This document shows, piece by piece, positions 37,085 through 47,192 of a stretch of DNA of 64,000 bases. A program made the position numbers and the translations under genes. Source of the stretch: CAVYUC01 sp963783085 (GTDB lineage Bacteria > Bacteroidota > Bacteroidia > Bacteroidales > Prolixibacteraceae); the NCBI GenBank assembly GCA_963783085.1, contig CAWAMJ010000002.1, positions 682,001-746,000 of the forward strand, read 5' to 3'. Numbering within the stretch: position 1 is the first letter of the stretch; the number at the start of each line of letters is the position of its first letter. The notes under the pieces are model-generated. The model was not told where the DNA came from. It worked only from the letters and a program-made list of their open reading frames with translations, and searched no databases.

Positions 37085-38915
37085 TTAATATCCGGGACGC
37101 TGTTCCAGAACCCCCGGTTGAAGATCCAGTTGATCCTGAGGAATTGGCTGGTATTTGTCTGCGTCAGAAAAAGTTGCTTTCTGCATAAACGATCGAATCC
37201 TCAAATCGGCTGCGGCAAAACTATTGAGTATATCCGCCATACTTCTTCCACCAATTTTATTGGGAAGATTGTCCCACCTGCGAAGGTCGAAAAACCGCAA
37301 TCCTTCCGTAGCAAATTCCAGCCGCTGTTCCCACTGAACTGCTTCCATTGCTTCTTCTTTGCTGGCAAATGAGTCGTACAATCCGATTTTATAATTGGCT
37401 GCAGGTTGCGACCAATCAACATCGCCTCCGGTCTGGTAATCGGCCTCGGTTGTTCCTTCTCCCCACGGATAAACAGAAGTCGGTAATGTGAAAATTTGAA
37501 CTTTGCCCATTACTACATCATTTCCGGCCCTTTCCCGGATCATATTCACATACTGACGGGCAGTTGCCAAATCTCCTTCAGTCAGCGGCAACTTCGGCCC
37601 GCCAAAGCAAAATATGGCTGTACCGTAAATACCGGTAGTTGTTTGCGTTAACCCCAGACATCCATCCTCCGGTACCATCGGAAAGTGTATACCGGTATTC
37701 CTGTTTAAAGAATGGTTTGGAAGCCGGTAAATACGGGCCGCCATCGGCCTGTTTCCTAATCCAGTTATTTCCGCGGTTAATTCCCCAATCTTTATAAGGA
37801 ATTCCCCGGCGGCTGACTGTCCAGTCGAGGCGCGGATCTACCGGTGCATCGGTTGGAACAAAAGTTGCATCGGAAGAAACGCCCTGATCATTTTTTAAAT
37901 CCGTATCGTTAAACGTATCGAACATTGGCAAGCCGTTTGCGTCAACTTTATAAGCGTTGACAAGGTTCTGCGACGGTTGGTGAAATCCGCAGCACATTCC
38001 GATGTCGCCGCCATGTGGCCAATTCAATCCAATTCCCATTTCAGCATTATACGAACCATATCCGGCGCCATCGTTCACGCTTGCCTGAATTTCAAAGATC
38101 GACTCTGCGTTATTATTGGTTTCAATCATGAAATTGTCGATAAATTTAGGCACCAAAACAAATTGGTTGCTGTTTATGATGTTATCCAGCAAAGGTTTTG
38201 CTTCAGCGTATTTTAAATCCTGCAGGTATGCGCGGGCAGCAAGCGCCATTGCGGCGTATTTCGTTGGGCGGCCCGGTTCGGGCTGGCTTTCAGGAAGATT
38301 GGTCCAGGCATATTCCAAGTCACTGATAATGAAGTCTAAAACAGCGCCTTCAGGATTCTTATTGGTAACCTGCCTGGGATCTTCGGTGTCTTCGGTTAAA
38401 ATCGGGAGATAATCCCCGAAAACCAACCGGGCTTCGAAATAATACAATGCCCTTAAAAATCGGACTTCAGCCATGTATTTTGTAGCTGCTGCTTCGCTGA
38501 TAATATTATCCTCAAGTGTTTTTTTAATAATCTTCATCGTTTTATTCGCTTTGTCAGCCCCGTAGCCAATGCACTGCCTCCATTTTTCAGCAGGATAATT
38601 ATTGGTGGGCTGTACTACCCACTTTTCGATATCATTTGCAGGAACCTGATCGGTAATTTCAGAACCTTTGTATGCATCATCGGAAGCTACAGAACCAAAA
38701 GTCCAGTTTTCAATAGAAGCTCCCCAACCAATATTCCCACCTCCAATTGTGCCGTATATGCCGGTTATCAGTGCATCAATGCCTTTTTCGCTGTAAAAAA
38801 CATTTTCTGAAGTGGAACCAAGCGGCTTTTTCGTCAAAAAATCTTCTGAACATGAAAAGAACATGGTCAAAAAGAATGTTGCGACGATTATAGATAATTT
38901 TTTCATGTTATTCAT
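37085..38915 (-). pseudogene. SusD/RagB-family lipoprotein 2, frameshifted
   Basis: Frames 38915-37578 and 37744-37085 encode one SusD-like protein of about 610 residues. The first has a lipobox (FFLTMFFSCSEDFLTKKP), VRFLRALYYFEARLVFGD and NRGNNWIRKQADGGPYLP, and ends at HILLWRAEVAAD. The second carries on with ATARQYVNMIRERAGNDVV and EQRLEFATEGLRFFDLRRW. The break is around 37580-37620. It is a close relative of the intact SusD at 47193-48938 (shared ILLWRAE, FATEGLRFFDLRRW). It pairs with the SusC just upstream. Confidence 0.87.
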
Positions 38916-38944
38916 TCGTTTAAAATTATTGGTAATTCAATTCA

Positions 38945-41900
38945 TTACAACCCAAGATTTACACCAAACGTAATCTGTCGCGGCGTTGGCCAGGCGCCTT
39001 GATCGAGCCCCATGCCGCTTCCCGATGAATTGAGTTCCGGATCGAGCCCGCTGTATTTTGTAAGGGTAAATACATTGGTTACCTGGGCATAAATCCGTAA
39101 ATTTTTTATTTGAGCTTTTTCCAGTATACTTCTTGGAATGTTATAGCCTAATCTCAGATTTTTAAGCCTCAGGAACGATGCATCTTCAAGGAATGCAGTG
39201 GATGGCTGCTGGGAAATATCGCTTTGATCCAGTTTTGGAAGCTTTGCATTCGCATTATTATCCAGGTAAGGACTTCCCCAGGATTTGTAAAGTGCATCTT
39301 TGCTTAATCCTCCGTTAAACATTCCGTAGTCTATCCAGCGCGTAACATAATTTACCATTTCATTTCCGTAACTGCCATAGAAAAACAGGTTAAGGTTGAA
39401 ATTGCTGTATCCCAAATCAATGTTTAAACCACCAACCAGATCAGGATGCGGACTTCCAATAAATGTACGGTCGTCAGGAGTGATAGCCTGTACTGATTCC
39501 AATTCACCATCGCCATTTGTATCAATTTCAACCGGCGTTGTATCAACATTTTTGAATTTGAAATGGCCTGGCTGATTATAGGTGGAATTGGTTGATGTCC
39601 CGTATTGTGGGTGGGCATCGGCTTCTGCCTGTGTCTGGAAAATACCTTCAACTACGTATCCGTAAAATTCGGGGAAAGCCGTCCCCGCAGCATAACGGGT
39701 GTAAATCATTTGCCGCAAACTCCCGGCATCGATGGTGCGATCGGGATCTCCCGAAAGTTTCACGATTTCGTTTTTGTAATGCGACAATGTAGCCGTTACG
39801 TTATAACTAAATTTATTATCCATCGCGCTGCTTCCGTATCCCAGTTCGATATCGAACCCCTGGTTTTTCATTTCACCAATATTTACGTACGGGGCAGTTG
39901 CCACACCCAAAACCTGCGGAATAGGCTCCTGGAAGAGCATATCGCTGGTGTACCTTCGCCAAACATCAACCGAGAAACTTAATTTGTTATCAAACATCAC
40001 AGCATCCAAACCCAGGTCCATCGTTTCGGTGGTTTCCCAGGTTACATCTTCGTTACCGAGTGAAGCTGGCCTAAAGCCTTTTTCAGCGCTGGTATTGGTG
40101 CCGCCCAAATCATAAGATGCCTGTATCACATGTGTGCTGTACGTTGAATAAGAGTTATAGTTTCCAATGCGATCGTTACCGGATACGCCCCAGCCGAATC
40201 TTAATTTCATCAAATCCAGCCAACTTTTGGTTCCTGCCATAAAATTCTCCTGCGACATTGCCCAGGCAACCGATGCGGCAGGAAATGTTCCGTACCGGTT
40301 AGCAGAACTAAACCGTGAAGACCCATCCCGCCGAACTGTTCCTTCCAGGAAATATTTTCCCATAATGTCGTAATTAATACGGCCAAACACAGAAAATAAC
40401 GACCATGATGATCCGTTCCCATAGTTCTGAAAGTTCGTTTCACCGGTATCGATCTGCATGTAATCCGGATCTTCGGAGAAATACTGACTTCTGCTTGCTC
40501 CGAGTTTGATAATTATTTTCGATGGCCTCCGTACCCAGCACAACGTTTATTTTATGAATATCGGCAAATGTTCTGTTAAAGTTCAGGGTATTGGACCAGT
40601 TCCATTGCAAATCGTAATTCGAATCTCCTGATACACTGTTTGTCCGGTTAGGTTCTGAACTTTCATACGTTGGTAAGCCATATCCCTTGTAATTCCATTG
40701 CCCGTGATTGTAGCCAAGCAACGACTTGAAAGTAAGTCCTTCCATAAATGTAATTTCAGCATAAATATTACCAAGGATCCTTACCCATTTTCCATTATTG
40801 TTCCTTGCACGGTAAAGTTGGGCAACCGGGTTGGTTGTATTACCCATTTCGGGCGCTTTTGAGCCCGCAAAATTGCCCATAATATCATACACCGGAATAA
40901 TAGGTTGTGAACGATAGGCAAATGATATGGGTATGCCTTCACCATTGTCATCAAGGTTACCCATTTGGTTAATATAAATTGCCTGCAACGATTCACCGGC
41001 CTTAAACCAGTCGTTAAAAGTTGCATCACTGTTCATCCGGAAAGTATACCTTTCGAAATTCGTATGTTCAAGAATACCTTCTTCGTTATAATAGTTTCCG
41101 GCAAAAGCATAGGTAGCGTTATTGGCGCCACCCCTTACCGAAAGATCGTATTCCTGAATTAAGCCGGTACGGTAAATTTCGTCGTACCAGTCGGTGCCCT
41201 GTTTATTGGCTTTAAAAATTACATAATCCGGATATTTGTACAAATCAGAACTAACTGAAGGATCGCCTTCCATTGCCCCGGCCGGAAGAATATAGTCGGG
41301 TATTACCGGTTTTGCACCCGAACCGTATTGCTGGTGAGTTGGCGCAACACCTCTGTTCGCATATGAAAGCCAAACCGCTTCTGCATATTCATTCGTATTC
41401 AGCATATCATATTTGTTAATAGCCTGGTTTGTTCCGGTTTTAACGGTAAAATTGATGGATGGTTGCTGATTTAACCGGCCGCGTTTGGTCGTTATAATCA
41501 CAACTCCGTTAGCGCCGCGAGTACCATAAATAGCTGCCGAAGAAGCGTCCTTTAATATTGAAATGGATTCAATATCATTCGGACTGATATTATTGCCGGG
41601 TCCGGCGGGAACACCATCGATTACATATAACGGATTGGAATCATTAATTGTACCCACACCGCGGATACGAATAGTTGGCTCGCCTCCGGGACGATTGGAA
41701 GATGTTACATTTACACCGGATACCTGTCCCTGTAAACGGCTGACTACACTTGGTGAATTCGACACTTCCAAATCTTCTGTCGAAACCGTTGAAACCGCTC
41801 CGGTTAATTCCTCTTTCAACCGGGTACCATAACCTACAACCACCACCTCATCAACCCCAATAACATCTGGCTGAAGGGTTACATCGATGGTTGTCTGATT

Positions 41901-42176
41901 GCCAATTTCCACTTCCCGCGTACGCATACCAATATAGGAAAATGCGAGTTCTCCTGCATCTGCAGGGACATTTAACTGGTAATTTCCGTCCGGATTCGTG
42001 ATCGTTCCCTGGGTAGTACCCACAACAACTACGGTTACCCCCGGTAAAGGAGCTCCGTCGGTATCGGTAACTGTCCCCTGGATTGTTCTTTGCTGTGCAT
42101 ATATGTTTGATGAAAACATCAGGATTACAGCAAGAAAAAGATGGGCAAAAATGCCCGTAACGTGCTTTTTTTCCAT
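38945..42176 (-). pseudogene. SusC/RagA TonB-dependent transporter 2, frameshifted
   Basis: Frames 42176-40440 and 40543-38945 join to about 1075 residues. They show a signal peptide, a carboxypeptidase-regulatory-like domain (GTVTDTDGAPLPGVTVVVVG), a TonB box/plug start (VVVGYGTRLKEELTGAVSTV), ISILKDASSAAIYGTRGANG and a barrel ending RQITFGVNLGL. One frame change lies around 40500-40540, where NVVLGTEAIENNYQ should run into SRSQYFSEDPDYMQI. No STN domain, so it is not controlled by a FecR/ECF pair. It is similar along its length to the intact SusC at 48974-52156. Confidence 0.88.
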
Positions 42177-42504
42177 AGATTTTAAGTTTTGTTAATGAAA
42201 AAATTATGATTTTAATATATCAGTTATTGATAAATGAATTGGATTTTTCAGGCCATAGGCAAGATGTTTAAATTGTTAGTTAGCAAATCAAATTTATAAT
42301 AATTTATTGAATATATGATACAATAAACGGTAAAATTTATTCGACCATTTTTTTGGATTTCACTGCATTGCAGGGTTTGAAATAACGTTAAAACCGCCAA
42401 AAATTGCAAGTTCATTTAGTTGTATGCCTGGAAAAACTATTTTTGTAAGGATTTATAAAGCAGATCATTAGCTGGCGGTTTAAACCAACAACTTACTTAA
42501 CAAA
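42177..42504. promoter_or_regulatory. Upstream region of susC 2 with an element shared with susC 3
   Basis: 42251-42283 (GGCCATAGGCAAGATG, then TTTAAATTGTTAGTTAG) matches 52436-52469 upstream of the third susC with few differences. On the minus strand both read TTAGTTAAC-like, then AAATT, then CTTGC-TATG. CAAATTTA at 42289-42296 fits a minus-strand -7 box, though its -33 partner is not well spaced. The rest is AT-rich and unremarkable. Confidence 0.5.
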
Positions 42505-43338
42505 ATGTCAGACATGAAAATTTATCTTTTCTGGATTGCATCAATAGTCATTACTTTAACTGCTGCTGTTTACCAGCGAAAAACCGGTCCCACCTACAAC
42601 AAAAAAGTTCAGGTTACCATTGAAAATCAAACGTATGAATTCAGTTTAATACGGAGCCACGGCGGAGAAGCCGATGCTGAACTTACCCTTTCTGTTCCTG
42701 ATAAAAAAATCAGCGGAGAAATTCAGTACAGGTTGTATCCGACAAAAAGTGCGTGGATAATCATTGCAATGGAACGCGACGGTGAAAATTTAACCGGTTA
42801 TCTTCCTCATTTACCACCTGCAGGAAAATATGAATATAAAATTACATTGTTCAAAAACGGAAATTCATATCCTTTAAATGAAAATATGCCTGTTGTCATC
42901 CGTTTTAAAGGCGATGTTCCCGGTTTTATTTTGGTTCCTCACATCTTTTTTATGTTTTTTGCCATGTTGCTGGGAAATTTGGCAGGAATAATGGCCGTTT
43001 TCAACTACCGGAAATTCGGATTTTATACGAATTTAACAGTAATTTTCTTATTTACCGGTGGATTGATTTTAGGCCCGTGGGTGCAGTGGTATGCCTTTGG
43101 CGAGGCCTGGGCCGGCGTTCCGTTCGCCTGGGATTTAACCGACAATAAAACTCTGGTGGCATTCATTTTCTGGATGCTTGCCTTCTTTATGAACCGCAAA
43201 AAACAGCGTCCGGTTTATACGATTGTCGCTTCTGTCGTTATGCTGGTAATATTTTCCATTCCTCACAGCATGTTCGGTTCACAACTCGATCCTGAAACCG
43301 GGGAAGTGATTCAGGGTTGGATTCAACTGTATTTCTGA
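42505..43338 (+). CDS. Membrane protein with extracytoplasmic beta domain, unknown function
   Basis: 277 residues, unrecognised. An N-terminal membrane helix (IYLFWIASIVITLTAAVY, 5-22) is followed by a soluble, strand-rich domain of about 110 residues (VQVTIENQTYEFSLIRSHGG, SGEIQYRLYPT, GKYEYKITLFKNG). Four membrane helices then follow at about 140-260 (LVPHIFFMFFAMLLGNLAG, LTVIFLFTGGLILGPW, LVAFIFWMLAFFM, IVASVVMLVIFSIPHSMFG). The layout resembles conserved hypothetical proteins of Bacteroidota. It is on the opposite strand to the susC behind it and about 420 bases from the next gene. Confidence 0.7.
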   Translation: MSDMKIYLFWIASIVITLTAAVYQRKTGPTYNKKVQVTIENQTYEFSLIRSHGGEADAELTLSVPDKKISGEIQYRLYPTKSAWIIIAMERDGENLTGYLPHLPPAGKYEYKITLFKNGNSYPLNENMPVVIRFKGDVPGFILVPHIFFMFFAMLLGNLAGIMAVFNYRKFGFYTNLTVIFLFTGGLILGPWVQWYAFGEAWAGVPFAWDLTDNKTLVAFIFWMLAFFMNRKKQRPVYTIVASVVMLVIFSIPHSMFGSQLDPETGEVIQGWIQLYF

Positions 43339-43756
43339 CGGAATTATTCGTAAATGGCATTTCTGATTTGGTTTATTTTTACCAATATGCATTTCCCCGC
43401 TTTTTGTGACGAAAAATCGTGTTATGCAGATTGAAAATTAAAAATTTTAAATTCAGCTTCTTTGGGGTGTGCTACAAATTCTATATTATTTGTCTACGGG
43501 AAAATGGATTTTTTACACTGTGGCTTCAGCCCGGTGAACAGAAACGGCCAAAAACGAAAGGGCTTCAGCCATTAAAGCGATTAAATGCTAAAGCCACAAA
43601 AAACGCCAAGAGATAAACACCGGGTTAAAGCGCCGGTGTAATAAGGATGAAAAGCTTTGAACCGCGCCATAAATTGTGGAATTTGTCGTACACCCGCTAA
43701 AATTTTTATCATGTAAATTTTTTATATATTTTAACAGGCTGAATGATAAAATCAAA
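43339..43756. other. Intergenic, GGCTTCAGCC-type dispersed repeat
   Basis: About 420 bases with no gene. Two copies of GGCTTCAGCC at about 43520 and 43560, a TGCTAAAGCC segment, and a hairpin CACCGG-GTTAAAGCG-CCGGTG near 43620-43640. The same decamer occurs near the left edge of the window at positions 40-50. It looks like a dispersed intergenic repeat family. No convincing promoter seen. Confidence 0.5.
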
Positions 43757-45322
43757 ATGAAATCAGCAACTTTAAAATCCTGTATTTTTGTTATATCCGC
43801 GATGGTAATTTTCTATAGTTGCCAAACTGAAACAACCGGTAACTTTGCGAATGCCAATCGGCTCCCAAAGATTTATCCCGATTATATCAACATAACCGTA
43901 CCATATAACATAGCACCTCTCAATTTTCGAATAAATGAACCTGGTAAATCTTTTGAGGCAGTTTTGCTTTCTGAAGAAAATATTGAAATTTTAAAAATTA
44001 AATCTCAAAAAGGAGTCATCACGTTTCCGGAAAAAAAGTGGAAAAAAATCCTCAATAAAAACCAGGGGAAAAAATTACAAATTCAAGTTTCCTGTGTTCC
44101 TCCGGATAAAAATGTAAGGCAGAAATTCACACCTTTCCTGTTCGAAATCTCAGGTGATACAATCGATCCTTACCTGGTTTACCGGGTCATTCATCCAGGA
44201 TATTACAGCTGGTCGAACATTAAAATTGAACAGCGCGCATTAACAGGATTTCATACAGAATCGCTGATTGAAAACCGGATGATTGAAAAGAACTGCGTAA
44301 ACTGTCACTCGTTCAATAAAAACAATCCTGATGAATTTCTGATTCACATCCGTGGCTCAAAAGGAGGAACTTATTTTGCTGAAGGGAACAAAATTAAAAA
44401 GACCAATCTGAAAACTGAAACCATGCCGGGTGGAGCTACATATCCGGCCTGGCATCCCGGTGGACGGTTTGTCGCTTTTTCGTCGAACCAGGTGAGACAA
44501 AGTTTTTATGCACAACGTGAAAAAAGCATCGAAGTTTATGATCTGATTTCAACGCTAATTTTATATGATAAGCAAACAAATGAAATCGCTGATATTTCCA
44601 CCCGGGACACCATTAATCCGATGCTTACTTTCCCTGCGTGGTCGCCCGACGGAAAATACCTGTATTTTTGCAGAGGTATTCAGGACCGGGAAAATACGGG
44701 AAAAGCTTTAAACGACATTAAAAACATTCATTATAACCTGGTTCGAAAATCATTTCAGGAAAACACACAAACTTTTGGAGAAATTGAAACGGTATTTAAT
44801 GCGTACGAACAAAATAAAAGCGCTTCTTTTCCAAGAATTTCGCCCGATGGAAAATTTCTCGTATTCACTCTTCAGGATTATGGGACGTTTCCGATATGGC
44901 ACGAAGAAGCCGATTTGTATATTATCGATCTTGAAACCAATGAAATTTCTGAATTAAATGTAAACAGTAATAAAACCGAAAGTTACCATTGCTGGTCATC
45001 GAATGGGAAATGGCTGGTATTTAGCAGCAAAAGAATGGATGGAAGAAGTGCGAGGCCGTTTTTCGCACATATTGATTCGGCAGGTAAAGCAGGTAAACCT
45101 TTTGTGTTGCCGCAAAAAGATCCCTCGCACTACCAAAATATGCTGGAATCTTTCAATATTCCTGAACTGGTATCGGGTAAAATCAGGTTTTCGCCACGCA
45201 ACTTTGCGACAGCAGCCGATCAGACTGCGGTTCAGGCAAAATCAGACGGTGCAGAAAAAACCTGGAAACTAATCAGTAATGAAAACAACGAAAAGTACAA
45301 GGAAAAAGGAATTCACGAATAA
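43757..45322 (+). CDS. PD40/TolB-like propeller lipoprotein with a CxxCH motif
   Basis: I start it at ATG 43757 (MKSATLKSCIFVISAMVIFY), where a lipobox (VIFYSCQTE) follows; the longer frame from 43676 puts 27 residues before the signal. About 521 residues. After a sandwich-like N-terminus comes IEKNCVNCHSFNKNN, a C-x-x-C-H haem-c attachment motif, then PD40 blades (PAWHPGGRFVAFSSNQV, PAWSPDGKYLYFCRG, PRISPDGKFLVFTLQDYG, HCWSSNGKWLVFSSKR). Covalent haem is possible because the protein is exported. It is 12 bases before the next gene, so the two probably act together. Confidence 0.82.
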   Translation: MKSATLKSCIFVISAMVIFYSCQTETTGNFANANRLPKIYPDYINITVPYNIAPLNFRINEPGKSFEAVLLSEENIEILKIKSQKGVITFPEKKWKKILNKNQGKKLQIQVSCVPPDKNVRQKFTPFLFEISGDTIDPYLVYRVIHPGYYSWSNIKIEQRALTGFHTESLIENRMIEKNCVNCHSFNKNNPDEFLIHIRGSKGGTYFAEGNKIKKTNLKTETMPGGATYPAWHPGGRFVAFSSNQVRQSFYAQREKSIEVYDLISTLILYDKQTNEIADISTRDTINPMLTFPAWSPDGKYLYFCRGIQDRENTGKALNDIKNIHYNLVRKSFQENTQTFGEIETVFNAYEQNKSASFPRISPDGKFLVFTLQDYGTFPIWHEEADLYIIDLETNEISELNVNSNKTESYHCWSSNGKWLVFSSKRMDGRSARPFFAHIDSAGKAGKPFVLPQKDPSHYQNMLESFNIPELVSGKIRFSPRNFATAADQTAVQAKSDGAEKTWKLISNENNEKYKEKGIHE

Positions 45323-45334
45323 AAAGGCATCGGA

Positions 45335-47116
45335 ATGAAAACCAAAGCAAACCAAAAAACAGGAACTTCTGTAAAAACAAAATCATTAATTGGTTCTGTT
45401 TTTATGTTCTTATTTATTTTATCATTTGCATATATTTATTGGTTTGCCGATGCATTGTTACAATTTCAGGAGAAACAAAGTCTTTTTTTATTTACATCCG
45501 GTTATTTAAAAGAATTTATTGTAAAACCCGGAGGATTACTTGAATACGGAGGAAAATTTCTCACGCAATTTTATTTTTATCCGTTTACAGGAGCTGTTAT
45601 CTTATCAGCAATAATTGCCTTGTCTTCCGTTTTATGTTTCCAAATATCAAAAAAAATAACTGATTCACCTTTTGTACCGTTTTTGTTTATACCTGCCGTA
45701 TTGCTGCTTTTGATGCAAAGCCACTATTATCATTTAATGGAATTTAACCTTGGTTTTTTACTCGTACTGCTTTTGTTCAATTTTACGATTTCTCCTTACC
45801 AGAAAACCAGTAAATATTTGGTACTGTTATCCGTTCCGGTCTTTTATTATGTTGCCGGGGCCTACCTGTTCTTATTCCTGGGAATGTATTGTATCTATAA
45901 TTTTGTTTTTGAAAGGGGAAGATTCCGTTTCACTTTTCCCGTTTCAGCTGTAGTTTTATCGCTGCTTACTTTTCTGATTTTTGATAAATTTTTATTTCTG
46001 CAGCCAATTGGTGTGTATTTTACGTATCCACTACCGTTGATCGATGCAAAAAACCATAAAATACTATTGGTATTATTAGTTATGTTTTTAATTCTGTTAC
46101 CGTTAATTCTAACGATTAACACAAACATTAAATCCCGAAAAAATTCGATTCGGGTTTCCTATTTATCAATTGGTTTTATTTTGGCAACAACTATTTTTTT
46201 CCTTACTCAATTTTATAATCCCCAAACTTACCGGGTAATGCAAATTGAACATCTTGTTGCCGAAAAGAAATATGAAAAAGCAATACATTTTCACGAAAAA
46301 TATCCATCGAAAAATTTAATCGGACAATATCTTTACAACATTGCTTTATCGGAAACCAATCAGCTTTGCGAACATCTTTTTTACGGTGAACAGGATTTTA
46401 AAGTCAATGCCCTTATTTTACCATGGAGCAACGAACATTTGCCATGGGGAGCTGATTTTTATTACACCGTCGGCTTAATCAACGAAGCGCACCGGTGGGC
46501 CTATGAAGAAATGGTTGTTTACGGAAAGCGGCCCCAAAACATCGAATTGCTGTTAAAAACAAATATTATTAATGGCAATTACGAGAGAGCCAAAAAATAC
46601 AATGCCATTTTAAAAGCAACTCTTAACTACAAATATATTGCAAACCAATATGAGAGAGTGCTGGAAGATACGACCCTGGTTTTGCAACAACCCGAATGGA
46701 TTTCAAAAAGAATGATGTTTCCGAAAAAAGAATTTTTTGTTCAGGTGAACAACCCGCAGGAAAATATCCCGCTGTTATTGGAATCCAATCCGCAAAACAA
46801 AAAAGCTTTTGAATATGAAATGGCATGGCTGCTGTTTTCAAAAGATGTGGAAACGATTGCCAATCAACTGAAGCATTTAAAAAACTTAGGCTATTCGCAA
46901 ATTCCACGGCATCTGGAAGAAGCTGCCCTGATTTATTACAACAGCACAAAAAAAATGCCCGATCTGGGAGGATTGATTATCCGCCAGGAAACCCTGAATA
47001 ATTTTCAGAAATATGTTTCCGCGTTTAAAAATGCACGTATTAACACCGTACAGATGAAAGAAAATTTACATAAAAATTTTGGGAATACCTTCATGTATTA
47101 TTTTCATTTTAAATAG
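45335..47116 (+). CDS. Multi-pass membrane protein with C-terminal soluble domain (DUF6057-like)
   Basis: 593 residues. About nine or ten membrane helices fill residues 20-300 (GSVFMFLFILSFAYIYWF, FYPFTGAVILSAIIALSS, FIPAVLLLLMQSHYYHLM, FYYVAGAYLFLFLGMYCI, ILLVLLVMFLILLPLIL). The remaining 290 residues are soluble, helical and Tyr-rich (EKAIHFHEKYPSKNLIGQYL, LLLKTNIINGNYERAKKYN), like tetratricopeptide repeats. The design matches the family I know as DUF6057, often next to the PD40/CxxCH lipoprotein in Bacteroidota. Its function is unknown. A strong terminator follows. Confidence 0.78.
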   Translation: MKTKANQKTGTSVKTKSLIGSVFMFLFILSFAYIYWFADALLQFQEKQSLFLFTSGYLKEFIVKPGGLLEYGGKFLTQFYFYPFTGAVILSAIIALSSVLCFQISKKITDSPFVPFLFIPAVLLLLMQSHYYHLMEFNLGFLLVLLLFNFTISPYQKTSKYLVLLSVPVFYYVAGAYLFLFLGMYCIYNFVFERGRFRFTFPVSAVVLSLLTFLIFDKFLFLQPIGVYFTYPLPLIDAKNHKILLVLLVMFLILLPLILTINTNIKSRKNSIRVSYLSIGFILATTIFFLTQFYNPQTYRVMQIEHLVAEKKYEKAIHFHEKYPSKNLIGQYLYNIALSETNQLCEHLFYGEQDFKVNALILPWSNEHLPWGADFYYTVGLINEAHRWAYEEMVVYGKRPQNIELLLKTNIINGNYERAKKYNAILKATLNYKYIANQYERVLEDTTLVLQQPEWISKRMMFPKKEFFVQVNNPQENIPLLLESNPQNKKAFEYEMAWLLFSKDVETIANQLKHLKNLGYSQIPRHLEEAALIYYNSTKKMPDLGGLIIRQETLNNFQKYVSAFKNARINTVQMKENLHKNFGNTFMYYFHFK

Positions 47117-47135
47117 GGCTTCCTACCTGATAAAT

Positions 47136-47180
47136 AAAATGGGAAGCTGATAACCCACAGCTTCCCATTTTGCTTTTTTT
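47136..47180. terminator. Strong terminator between convergent genes
   Basis: AAAATGGGAAGCTG (47136-47149) and CAGCTTCCCATTTT (47158-47171) form a perfect 14-bp stem. GCTTTTTTTA follows on the plus strand. It serves the plus-strand gene ending at 47116 and possibly the minus-strand susD ending at 47193. Confidence 0.92.
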
Positions 47181-47192
47181 ATGATACCGGAT

